Notes under the pieces: generated by a model
What the model saw: the letters and a program-made list of their open reading frames with translations, nothing else
What the model was told of the DNA's origin: nothing
Database searches by the model: none
Source of the DNA: Catellatospora sp. TT07R-123
GTDB lineage: Bacteria; Actinomycetota; Actinomycetes; Mycobacteriales; Micromonosporaceae
NCBI RefSeq assembly: GCF_018327705.1
Contig: NZ_BNEM01000001.1
Span: 1,488,001 to 1,552,000 of the forward strand
Length of the DNA: 64,000 nucleotides
Reading direction: 5' to 3'
In this document: positions 42,539 to 51,400 of the stretch, in pieces
Position numbering within the stretch: position 1 is the stretch's first letter
How the letters are laid out: each line of letters starts with the position of its first letter
Made by a program: the position numbers and the translations under genes

Positions 42539-43798
42539 GTGAGCGCGTTCACCCGGCACGATGCCGAACTGGTCGCCGCGGGGCTGGCCCGGTCGTACAC
42601 CGATCCGGCGGGCCGCCCGTGGCGCGGCTGGGTGCAGGAGTTCCCGGACGCGTTCGTGGTCTGGACCACCCCCGCCGACGGGCAGCCGCCCGTGCCCGGC
42701 AGCGGCGCGAAGACCCTGTACGAGCGGGCCACCGGCGCGGAGGTCGCGTTCGGCTCCATCGGCGCCGAGCAGGCCCACGACCGGTGGCGATCGCAGGGGC
42801 GGGCGACCGCGGCCCGGCGGGCGGTGGGCGCGGTGGCGCGCCTGGGCCGCACCGGCGGCCGCGACAGCGCGTTCACCAGCAGCGTCGTGCTGCAGACAGC
42901 CGACGGCGGCGTGCACACCGCGGTCGGCAGCAAGGTCGACCGGGCCCCGGCCCACCACCGCCTCGTCGGCGCGTGGCTGGCCGCCCAGCCGACCGGCATG
43001 GCCGTGCGGGGCCAGGACCGCCACGCCGAGCTGATCGTCCTGTCGGACTGGCTGCTGCGCACCGACGCCGTGCGGGCCGCGTCGGGCCGGCCGGGGCTGA
43101 CCGCCGAGCAGGCGCGCGCCGGGCTGGCCGGGGCGCGGGTGCGGCTGCGGCAGGTGCGCGACGGCGCCGTCGACGAGTCCGACCTGGCCACGCCCTGCGC
43201 CGGCTGCCTGCGCGCCTGGGTCGACTTCGGACTGCTCGAACCCGATCTGCTGCGCCTGACCGATCCGGTCGCGCCCGACCCGCGCCTGGAGCTGGCGGGC
43301 ACCCGCTTTCCCGGCCTGGTCTCGGCCGCGCTGCACGCCGGGGGCTGGGGCGCCTTCCCCGACCCCGCGCAGCGCCTCGACCTGGCCGAGGCCGTGGTCG
43401 AGCAGATCGCCGAGCAGACCGGGCTCCCGCCGCTGGCCGCGGCCCGGCAGGTGTTCGCCGAGTTCGGGCCGTCGCTGGCGGTGTCGGTGCGCGGCCGCGG
43501 CGTCAAGGAGTGGATCACGCCGTACCAGGTGGGGCATGCGGGGTTGGCCGGGGTCGGCGCCGTGCTGGCCGACCTGGGGCACCGGCTCGGCCGGGCCGTG
43601 TTCCCGATCGGGCGCGACGACTGCGGCGCGGTGCTGGCCGTCGACGCGGCGGGCAGGGTCTTCGCCGCCGACCAGGGCGGCGAATGGTGCTACGGCGAGG
43701 GTTTCGACGTCGCCGCGACCGCGCTGACGCTGGGGCAGGCGCCCCGGCGGGTGCGCGAGGACGGCACGCTGGAACTGATCGGACTGGAAGGGATCTGA
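42539..43798 (+). CDS. YwqJ-like deaminase fused to a SUKH-3 domain
   Basis: A 419-residue fusion starting at GTG 42539. Residues about 1-245 form a YwqJ-type deaminase-fold domain with the zinc motif H162-A-E164 (DRHAELIVLSDW) and P219-C220-x-x-C223 (TPCAGCLRAW). Residues about 255-415 match SUKH-3, an SMI1/KNR4-like fold frequent in immunity proteins (LHAGGWGAFPDPAQRLDLAEAVVEQIAEQTGLPPLAAARQVFAEFG). The two units occur together elsewhere in actinobacteria. The fusion may be a self-inhibited effector or an immunity protein with a deaminase-derived part. First gene of the divergent arm of the toxin locus. Confidence 0.8.
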   Translation: MSAFTRHDAELVAAGLARSYTDPAGRPWRGWVQEFPDAFVVWTTPADGQPPVPGSGAKTLYERATGAEVAFGSIGAEQAHDRWRSQGRATAARRAVGAVARLGRTGGRDSAFTSSVVLQTADGGVHTAVGSKVDRAPAHHRLVGAWLAAQPTGMAVRGQDRHAELIVLSDWLLRTDAVRAASGRPGLTAEQARAGLAGARVRLRQVRDGAVDESDLATPCAGCLRAWVDFGLLEPDLLRLTDPVAPDPRLELAGTRFPGLVSAALHAGGWGAFPDPAQRLDLAEAVVEQIAEQTGLPPLAAARQVFAEFGPSLAVSVRGRGVKEWITPYQVGHAGLAGVGAVLADLGHRLGRAVFPIGRDDCGAVLAVDAAGRVFAADQGGEWCYGEGFDVAATALTLGQAPRRVREDGTLELIGLEGI

Positions 43799-43801
43799 GC
43801 G

Positions 43802-44230
43802 GTGCGTTTCGCTGACCGGCATGCCAACGACGACCTGATGGCCCGCTTCGACGAGGTGTACGACCGGTACACCAGACTGCGGGGCGGCCTGGGCACCCTG
43901 CAGGCGCGCATGAAGGACCTGCACGGCACGGCCGCGACCAGGGACCGCCTGGTGCAGGTGAAGGTCGGCCCGCAGGGCCAGCTGCTGGAGCTGGTCATCC
44001 ACGACGACGCCTACCGCCGCTACCCCGCCCGCGAACTCGGTTCGGTGATCACCGGCCTGACCCACACCGCGGCGGCGCAGGCCGCCGAGCAGATGCAGCA
44101 GCTGCTCGGCGAGTTCATCCCGCCGGACACCGGCGCGGCCGAGTTCGTGCGCACCGGCGACTTCGGGTCGCTGCTGCGCCGGGCCGACGAGGCCGTCGAG
44201 CAGGCCGCAGAGGAGAACGGCAATGGCTGA
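43802..44230 (+). CDS. YbaB/EbfC-like protein of a type VII-associated operon
   Basis: A 142-residue alpha-beta-beta-alpha protein: an N-terminal helix (MARFDEVYDRYTRLRGGLGTLQARMKDL), a beta hairpin (VQVKVGPQGQLLELVIHDDAYRRY) and a C-terminal helix rich in Gln/Ala. This matches YbaB-type proteins often found beside WXG100 genes in actinobacteria. GTG start three bases after the deaminase stop; overlaps the next gene by eight bases. The role, chaperone or nucleoid-like, is unknown. Confidence 0.75.
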   Translation: MRFADRHANDDLMARFDEVYDRYTRLRGGLGTLQARMKDLHGTAATRDRLVQVKVGPQGQLLELVIHDDAYRRYPARELGSVITGLTHTAAAQAAEQMQQLLGEFIPPDTGAAEFVRTGDFGSLLRRADEAVEQAAEENGNG

Positions 44231-44597
44231 CGAGCGCCAGATCGTCGTCGACACGACCGGTGCGGTGCGGGCGGGCAAGGAGATCGCCTTCGCCGGGCAG
44301 GACCTCGCCGACCTGCACCGCGACATCGGCCACCTGATCCAGACGCTGTCGGCCGGGCCGCCCTGGAGCATGGACAAGATCGGCAAGCAGGTCGAGGTCG
44401 GCGACGGCGGCCAGAACAAGGGCTACCGGGTCAACGAGCAGGAGGTGCTCAAAGCCTGGGAGCAGGTCGCCAAGGCCGTCGAGGCGCTGGGCGTCAACGT
44501 GCAGAACGCCATCGCCCAGGTCGTCGGCGCCGACGTCAAGAGCGACGCGACCGTCCAGTCCGTACGCCAGCCCGGCACCAACGTACGCCGGACGTGA
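44223..44597 (+). CDS. Small WXG100-like or ESX-associated helical protein
   Basis: A 124-residue protein: helix (AGQDLADLHRDIGHLIQTL), a loop with PPWSMDKIGKQV that could be the WxG turn, then helix (QEVLKAWEQVAKAVEALGVNVQNAIAQV). The size and helix-turn-helix pattern resemble WXG100-type export partners, but the canonical WxG is not exact. It overlaps the YbaB-like gene, so the deaminase, YbaB and WXG-like genes form one operon. Confidence 0.65.
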   Translation: MADERQIVVDTTGAVRAGKEIAFAGQDLADLHRDIGHLIQTLSAGPPWSMDKIGKQVEVGDGGQNKGYRVNEQEVLKAWEQVAKAVEALGVNVQNAIAQVVGADVKSDATVQSVRQPGTNVRRT

Positions 44598-44601
44598 TGC
44601 C

Positions 44602-44634
44602 GACAGGGGCGGACCCGCCGGGCCCTCCCCTGTC
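44602..44634. terminator. Terminator after the WXG-like gene
   Basis: GACAGGGG (44602-44609) pairs with CCCCTGTC (44627-44634); a smaller CCCGCCGGG symmetry lies in the loop. It is between the convergent WXG-like gene and the membrane protein gene. Confidence 0.6.
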
Positions 44635-44651
44635 CTGACCAGCTGTTTCCG

Positions 44652-45050
44652 TTACCGGACGGCGACCTTCTCCGCCTCGGCGTCGGCGTCGGCACGCTCC
44701 GCGCTGTCGGCGGCATCCTCCGAGCGCTTCGCGGCCAGCTCCGACTGGATGCTGTCGTGGCGGCGCTGCAGGTCGCGCAGCTCGGCGCGCTGCGCCTGCT
44801 GCTCGCGGCGCGACGCCACGCGGCGGCGGGCACGGCGGCCCGCACCGCCGAACATCATCATCAGACCGATCAGGACCAGCGCCCCGGCGGCGGCACCGAC
44901 CGAGAACACCTGCCCGACGGTCGGCTCGGCGTGGTAGCCGAACAACTCGACGGCACCCACCGGAGTGGTGAACAGGCCGTCATTGGTGAGAAAGGCCGTC
45001 AGGGCGAGCCCGCTCAGGCCGAGCACCAGCAGCAATCCCAGCAGAATCAT
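44652..45050 (-). CDS. Small membrane protein with charged coiled-coil tail
   Basis: A 132-residue protein with AGGAGGC eight bases upstream of the ATG at 45050. Two membrane segments (residues 2-20 and about 50-68) are followed by an Arg-rich stretch (RRARRRVASRREQQ) and a charged helix likely to be a coiled coil (RDLQRRHDSIQSELAAKRSEDAADSAERADADAEAEK). No family recognised. The tail probably lies in the cytoplasm by the positive-inside rule. Confidence 0.7.
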   Translation of the reverse strand: MILLGLLLVLGLSGLALTAFLTNDGLFTTPVGAVELFGYHAEPTVGQVFSVGAAAGALVLIGLMMMFGGAGRRARRRVASRREQQAQRAELRDLQRRHDSIQSELAAKRSEDAADSAERADADAEAEKVAVR

Positions 45051-45165
45051 CGTTTCGCCTCCTGCCTGTCGGCAGCGGTCGTAGGTCGGGGCAACGGCTC
45101 CCCGATACCCGACCGCCGAGGCGGTAAACGCGGCCGCCGGCCACGGACCTGTCAGGCTCGGCCGG

Positions 45166-45504
45166 TCAGGAGGCGGCCGGGCCGCCGCACAGGTGCGCGT
45201 ACACCCCGGCGACCTGGAGCACCCGCTGGACCATGCCGCCGGTGTTGACCAGGCGCAGCCCGCCGCCGGCGGTGTCGGCCAGCTTGCGGGCCCGCACGAA
45301 CACGTGGATGGCCGACGAGTCGATGAACCCGACCTCACCCAGGTCGACCAGGACCTGGGCACCGGGATGGGCGGAGATCTGCGCCCCGAGCCACTCCTGC
45401 AGACCGGGCGCCGACGCGAAGTCGATCTCCCCGGCGAGGACCGCGGTGACGCTGTCCCCGGCCACGCGGACGTCGTGGCGAAGCGGCGGAACGGCTGCGG
45501 TCAC
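45166..45504 (-). CDS. STAS-domain anti-sigma factor antagonist
   Basis: A 112-residue SpoIIAA-like protein: GEIDFASAPGLQEWL, VLVDLGEVGFIDSSAIHVFVRARK, in which the serines of DSSA include the phosphorylation site. GTG start at 45504. It would take part in partner switching with an anti-sigma HATPase kinase. The MEDS/HATPase gene 430 bases upstream on the same strand is a candidate partner, although no sigma factor is present here. Confidence 0.88.
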   Translation of the reverse strand: MTAAVPPLRHDVRVAGDSVTAVLAGEIDFASAPGLQEWLGAQISAHPGAQVLVDLGEVGFIDSSAIHVFVRARKLADTAGGGLRLVNTGGMVQRVLQVAGVYAHLCGGPAAS

Positions 45505-45684
45505 GCGGCCTTTGTAGCACGTCCGCCTGTACGCCGGGGCGCATTGGCCCTCCCCCGTCCCGGCGGTTCGTCCCGCCCGTCCGGCTCACGTCGCTGACCT
45601 GCCGGGACGCGATCGCGCAAACCCGTCCGCGCCGTGCAGCGACGTCTGTCGTTGGCAGGGCAGGGACAGGTGCGGTGAGGGGAG

Positions 45685-45927
45685 GTGCGGGTGGCAGGGC
45701 TGGTACTGGCGGTGGTCGCGGTCGCGGCAGGGTGCGGGATGCTGCTGGGCAGGTGGTGGCGGGCGGCACGCGCGGGCTCCGGGCGCCGCACGGTGACCGC
45801 GGGGGTACGGGTGCTGCGCACCGGCGTGAACCGCGTGCGGCGGCGTACGCTGCAAGCGCCCCGGCTCGGCCGGTCCGGGCGCTGGCGGCGGTCGCGGCGC
45901 CCGGCCAACCGCAACGCCCCGGGGTGA
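45685..45927 (+). CDS. Small basic membrane protein
   Basis: An 80-residue protein with one N-terminal membrane segment (VAGLVLAVVAVAAGCGMLLG) and an extremely Arg-rich tail (NRVRRRTLQAPRLGRSGRWRRSRRP). GTG at 45691 has GGGGAGG at good distance; GTG 45685 is in frame. The Cys at the end of the hydrophobic segment is not a convincing lipobox. It converges with the MEDS gene, stops seven bases apart. Function unknown. Confidence 0.5.
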   Translation: MRVAGLVLAVVAVAAGCGMLLGRWWRAARAGSGRRTVTAGVRVLRTGVNRVRRRTLQAPRLGRSGRWRRSRRPANRNAPG

Positions 45928-45933
45928 CCGCGG

Positions 45934-46890
45934 TCAGATCCGCGGCAGCTCGCCCGTCACCAGCCGCAACGTGAACGTGTCCCCGTCGCGCTGCTGCGAC
46001 ACGTAGCTGCACACCTGGTATGCCAGCCACAGCCCGAGCCCGCCCACGTCCGCGCCGGTCGGGACGAGCCCCGCGCACGGGTCGGCCGGACCCCGACCGT
46101 GGTCGCGCACCGTCACCACCAGCCGCCGCGGCGCCGCCCACAGCCACACCTGCACCTGCCCGCGCCCGTGCGTCATCGCGTTGGTGACCGCCTCCGAGGC
46201 GGCCAGCTGCATCGCGTCCACGTCGTCGGGCGCCAGTCCGGTCCGCCCCGCCAGCCGGGTCACCGCCGCCCGGGTGTCCGCCAGCGACGGGTCGCGCAGC
46301 ATGAGGTGCGGCGCCTCCTGCTCGATCGGGTCGCGCCACACCACCGGCTGGCGGCCGAGGAACCGCTCGGGTCCCTCGTAGGCGCCGTTGGCGCGGTCGC
46401 CGTCCGCGGTGGCCAGCCGCGGGTGGGTCGCCAGCACGTGGTCGAGCACCTCGGGCGGGGTGGTGCGGGTGTCGTACGGGCACAGCCCCCACACCGGCCA
46501 GTCGTCGTACACCCGGTTGACGACCGCCTCGTAGCGGGCCCACCACTCCCACGGCACCCCGACGCCCGGATGCGGCACGTCCCCGGTCACGCGGATCTGC
46601 GCCGCCCCGGCGGCCGTCTGCTGCTCGAACAGCTCGCGGTAGCGCCGGACCGCCTGGGCCGGCTTGCCGTAGTGCCCGTCGCCGTCGAGGAACAGCACGC
46701 CGCTGCCGCTGCCCAGCGCGTCGCGCACGAGCTCCTGCATCCGCCCCGCGAACGCCGCGACCACGGTCTCCCCCGCGGCCAGCCCGTCGGCCAGGAACGG
46801 CACCACGAACCCGAGGAACTCCTCGTCGGAGCCGTACAACGCGGTCTGGTGGTAGAAGCCAGGGTGGCCCGCGGCAGCGCCGGTCCTCAT
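45934..46890 (-). CDS. MEDS-domain plus HATPase regulatory kinase
   Basis: A 318-residue protein. The N-terminal MEDS domain (FYHQTALYGSDEEFLGFVVPFLADGLAAGETVVAAF, WEWWARYEAVVNRVYDDWPVWGLCPYDTR) senses small molecules in related methanogen and actinobacterial proteins. A C-terminal HATPase_c domain of the SpoIIAB/RsbW type follows, with N-box SEAVTNAMTHG and G-box DHGRGPADP. The start at 46890 (MRTGAAAGHPG) is preferred over 46959. It may act as a serine kinase or anti-sigma factor on the nearby STAS protein. Confidence 0.85.
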   Translation of the reverse strand: MRTGAAAGHPGFYHQTALYGSDEEFLGFVVPFLADGLAAGETVVAAFAGRMQELVRDALGSGSGVLFLDGDGHYGKPAQAVRRYRELFEQQTAAGAAQIRVTGDVPHPGVGVPWEWWARYEAVVNRVYDDWPVWGLCPYDTRTTPPEVLDHVLATHPRLATADGDRANGAYEGPERFLGRQPVVWRDPIEQEAPHLMLRDPSLADTRAAVTRLAGRTGLAPDDVDAMQLAASEAVTNAMTHGRGQVQVWLWAAPRRLVVTVRDHGRGPADPCAGLVPTGADVGGLGLWLAYQVCSYVSQQRDGDTFTLRLVTGELPRI

Positions 46891-47140
46891 GACACGCACT
46901 CCCGGGGCCGGGGCTGATCGAGCATCCGGGAACCCCTTGCCGTGCATCGCTGCGAACACCGCCAGCGCGACCGCCGTCGGCGGGCGTGGGCATCAAACTA
47001 ACACGCACCCCGCCGTTCGGCGCGCCGTGCGGGCGGGGGTGGACGGGGGCAGCCTGGCCGCGCGACAGTGGATATCGGGTCGCGCCGAGGGGGCCGATCG
47101 AGCACACTTCCTCCTCGGCAGCACCGACCGGGGGAACGAC

Positions 47141-48328
47141 ATGCCTTTCGAAACGATCACCGATACCGGCGCACCGCTGCGCCTGTGGGCCGATCCGGCC
47201 ACCGTCGACGAGCGCGCGCTCGCGCAGCTGCGCAACGTCGCCGACCTGAAATGGACGCACGCCGTGGCCGTGATGCCCGACGTGCACGTCGGCATCGGCG
47301 CGACCGTGGGCTCGGTCATCGCCATGCGCGGCGCGGTGTCGCCGGCCGCCGTCGGCGTCGACATCGGCTGCGGGATGACCGCGCAGCTCACCTCGCTGCG
47401 CGCCGACCAGCTGCCCGACGACCTGTCGAAGCTGCGCTCCGACATCGAGAAGGCGATCCCGGTCGGCCAGGGCGCGCACAAGCACTCGGTCGACGTGGAC
47501 CACCTCGACACCGGGCTGCGCGGCTGGCACCGGTTCTGGACCGGCTTCGACGACCTGACCGCCCAGCACGTGCTGCACCGCAAGGGCCGCGTCATGCAGC
47601 AGCTCGGCACGCTCGGCGGCGGCAACCACTTCATCGAGATCTGCCTGGACACCGAGAACCGGGTCTGGCTGATGCTGCACTCGGGCTCGCGCGGCATCGG
47701 CAACGACCTGGCCCAGTACCACATCGCCAAGGCCAAGGAACTGCCGCACAACGCCGACCTGCCCGACCCGGACCTGGCCGTGTTCGTCACCGGCGAACCG
47801 ACCATGGACGCCTACCGCAACGACCTGTTCTGGGCGCAGGAGTACGCCCGGCGCAACCGCGCGGTCATGATGTCGCTGCTGCGCGGCGTCATCGCCAAGC
47901 ACGTACGCAAGGTGAGCTTCGAGCCGGAGATCTCCTGCCACCACAACTACGTGGCCGAGGAGGTGCACGACGGCACGGAGGTGCTGGTCACCCGCAAGGG
48001 CGCGATCCGGGCGGGCTCCGGCGAGCTGGGCATCATCCCCGGTTCGATGGGCGCGTCGTCGTTCATCGTGCGCGGGCTCGGCTCCAACGCGGCGCTGCGG
48101 TCGGCCTCGCACGGCGCCGGGCGCAAGATGAGCCGGATGCAGGCGCGGCGCCAGTTCAACGCCCGCGACCTGGCCGAGCAGACCAAGGGCGTGGAGTGCC
48201 GCAAGGACAGCGGCGTGGTCGACGAGATCCCGTCGGCGTACAAGGACATAGACCAGGTCATGGCCCAGCAGTCCGACCTGGTGAAGATCGAGGCCCGCCT
48301 CAAGCAGATCATCTGTGTGAAGGGCTGA
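47141..48328 (+). CDS. rtcB: RtcB-family RNA ligase
   Basis: A 395-residue GTP-dependent 3'-phosphate RNA ligase. Mn-site and active-site residues are visible: C77 in DIGCGM, GGGNHF, HSGSRGIG, H324 in ASHGAGRKMSR (the guanylylated His motif), and CRKDSGVVDE. It would join 2',3'-cyclic-phosphate and 5'-hydroxyl RNA ends, repairing tRNA or other cleaved RNA. ATG at 47141 with GGGGGAA upstream. No archease or RtcR-like partner lies nearby. Confidence 0.92.
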   Translation: MPFETITDTGAPLRLWADPATVDERALAQLRNVADLKWTHAVAVMPDVHVGIGATVGSVIAMRGAVSPAAVGVDIGCGMTAQLTSLRADQLPDDLSKLRSDIEKAIPVGQGAHKHSVDVDHLDTGLRGWHRFWTGFDDLTAQHVLHRKGRVMQQLGTLGGGNHFIEICLDTENRVWLMLHSGSRGIGNDLAQYHIAKAKELPHNADLPDPDLAVFVTGEPTMDAYRNDLFWAQEYARRNRAVMMSLLRGVIAKHVRKVSFEPEISCHHNYVAEEVHDGTEVLVTRKGAIRAGSGELGIIPGSMGASSFIVRGLGSNAALRSASHGAGRKMSRMQARRQFNARDLAEQTKGVECRKDSGVVDEIPSAYKDIDQVMAQQSDLVKIEARLKQIICVKG

Positions 48329-48444
48329 CAGCAGGCCGCAGGGCCGCCTTCATTGACCCATGGGCATGTATCGGGGTAGAACGGGATCGACCACGATCAC
48401 ACAAGGTCGAACAAAGTCCCTTACCCGTCCCCGAGGGAGTCCAT

Positions 48445-51400
48445 GTGAGCAGGCGAAGAGTGGCGGCCCTGTTGGCGCTGTTGACACCGGTGGCGACCAT
48501 CGCCCTGGTCGGCGCGCCGACGACGTCCTGGGCCGCGCCCTATGTCCCGCAGCCGTCCAACCGGCAGGTCCTCAACTTCGACACCAACTGGCTGTTCGCG
48601 GGCGACGTGCCCGCGGGCAACGGCCAGGCCGTGGGGCTGAGCGAAGCGGCGTTCGTGCCGGTCACGCTGCCCTACTTCCGCACCCACCCGCACAAGGGGT
48701 TCCCCCGAGGGGACTTCGAGGTGCCCGCCTCCTGGTACCGGCGCCACTTCGCGCTGCCGAGCGGCTACAGCGGCCGCCGCGTGCTGATGGAGTTCCAGGG
48801 CGTGGCCAAGGCCGCGCAGGTGTACGTCAACGGCACCCTCGCCGGCCAGCACAACGGCGCCTACACCTCGTTCACGGTCGACGTCACGCCGTACGTCACC
48901 GTGGGCGGTGCTGACAACGTTGTCGCCGTGAAGGTCGACTCGATGACCCGCAACGACCTGCCCCCGGAGGGCGGCGCGGTCGACTACTTCGTCTGGGGCG
49001 GCATCGTCCGCGACGTCAACATGATCGTCGCCGACCCGCTGCACACCGACTGGACGTTCGTCACCACCCCGAGCGTCAGCGCGTCCAGCGCCACGGTCAA
49101 CGCACGGACCAGCGTCCGCAACGACAGTGGCGCGTCCAAGTCGGTCACCGTCGTCACCAGCGTCGTCGACACCGGCGGCAACGTGGTCGCCACCGGCACC
49201 GGCACCCAGACCATCGCCGCGAACTCGGCGTTCGAGTTCAACTACAACACCTCGGCGATCGCCGACCCGCACCGCTGGGACGTCGACGACCCGTACCTGT
49301 ACACCGTCTACACCCAGGTCCGCGACGGCTCCACCTGGGTCGACGAGCACCGCACCCGGATCGGCGTGCGCACGGTGGCGTTCAACGCCACCGACGGGAA
49401 GTTCTACCTCAACGGCACCGCGGTCAAGCTGCGCGGGCTGGACCGGCACGAGTCGTACCCCTTCATCGGCCGCGCCGCGCCCAACCGCCTCCAGGCCAAG
49501 GACGCCGACATCCTCAAGTACGAGCTGGGCACCAACCTCGTGCGCACCTCGCACTACCCGCAGGACCCCGAGTTCCTCGACCGCGCCGACGAGATCGGCC
49601 TGCTGGTGTTCGAGGAGATCCCGGGCTGGCAGCACATCGGCGACACCGCCTGGCAGGACGTGGCGGTGGAGAACGTGCGCGAGATGGTGACCCGCGACCG
49701 CAACCACCCCTCGATCATCATGTGGGGCGTACGCATCAACGAGTCCGGCGACAACCACAACTTCTACACCCGCACCAACGCGCTGGCCCACCAGCTGGAC
49801 CCGTCCCGGCCCACCGGCGGCGTGCGCAACTTCACCGGCAGCGAGAAGCTGGAGGACGTCTACACGTTCAACGACTTCTCCGGCGGCTCCATCGCCCCGA
49901 CGGTGCTGCCGTGGCTGGTCACCGAGTCGGTCGGGCACACCGACCCCGACCGCAGCAACGACCCCGAGCAGGTGCTCACCCACACCATGCTCACCCACCT
50001 CAACGTGCAGAACCAGGCTGCCTCGCGTACGAACGTGGCCGGGGCGCTGGGCTGGGCGGCGTTCGACTACAACACCACCTTCGACACCGAGAGCTGCATC
50101 GACTCCACCTGCTACCACGGCGTATCGGACATCTTCCGCATCGCCAAGCCGGCCGCGTCGGCCTTCACCTCCCAGCGCGACCCGGCGAAGTACGGCGCCT
50201 TCGTGCAGATCGCCCACGACTGGGCCCAGGGCTCCTCGACCACCGTGTACGTCGCGGGCAACTGCCAGCAGGTGGAGCTGTTCGCCAACGGCGTCTCCAA
50301 GGGCCGGATCAGCCCCAACGCGTACACGTCGCTGCCGCACCCGTTCTTCCAGTTCGACAACGTGACCTGGGCGGCGGGCAGCCTGCGCGCCGACTGCTGG
50401 ATCGGCGGGGCGATCGCGGCCACCGACACCCAGTACACCCCGGGCGCGCCGGTGAAGCTCAGCCTGGCCGCCGACGACGCCTCGCTCAAGGCCGACGGCG
50501 GCGACATGACCCGGGTCGTGGTCAAGGCCCTGGACGCCAACAACCAGGTCGTGCCGACCAGCAACGCGGCCGTCACGTTCAGCGTCACCGGCCCCGGCGC
50601 CGTCGTCGGCAGCAGCCCGCTGGTGCTGGAGGGCGGCGTCGGCGCCGTGTACGTCAAGACGGCGCTCGGCCAGACCGGCACCATCGCCGCGACCGCCGCC
50701 TCCCCCGGCCTGGCCTCGGCGACCGCCTCCGTCACCGCGGCGGCGTTCACCGACCCGATCGTGCCGGTCAGCGGCGCGTACACGTTCGGGTTCCCGGTTG
50801 ACGTCAACGACCGGGTGACCGGCACCGGCCAGAACCAGTTCAACTACGCGGGCACCGGCTGGCAGAACGGCGGCGACGCCAACGCGTTCAGCAAGGACAA
50901 CAGCTGGAGCGGCACCGCCAACGACACCGCCACCCTCGCCTTCACCGGCACCCGGGTGGTCCTCTACGGCATCCTCGACACCACCCACGGGCAGGCCGCG
51001 GTGTCGGTCGACGGCGGCACCGAGCAGACGGTGTCGTTCACCGGCACCCGCCGGGCCAACACCGCCCTGTGGAGCAGTGCGACGCTCGCGCAGGGCGGCC
51101 ACACGCTGCGGGTACGGGTCGTCGGCAACGGGCCGGTGGCCCTGGACCGGGCCACGGTGCTCGCCGCGGCGCCCACCGTGGTGTCCGCGCCGGTCGCCGC
51201 GAGCCCCGACGTGATCCCGCAGTCGCGCTACTCGGTCCGCTACGTCGACAGCCAGGACTTCAACGGCGACGGGCAGACCCTGTCCGGCCCCGCGATCAGC
51301 GCGTTCGACGGCAGCACCAAGACGTTCTGGCACACCCGGTGGTCCACCGGGATCGACCCGCTCCCGCACGAACTCCAGCTCGACCTGGGGGCGAGCTACC

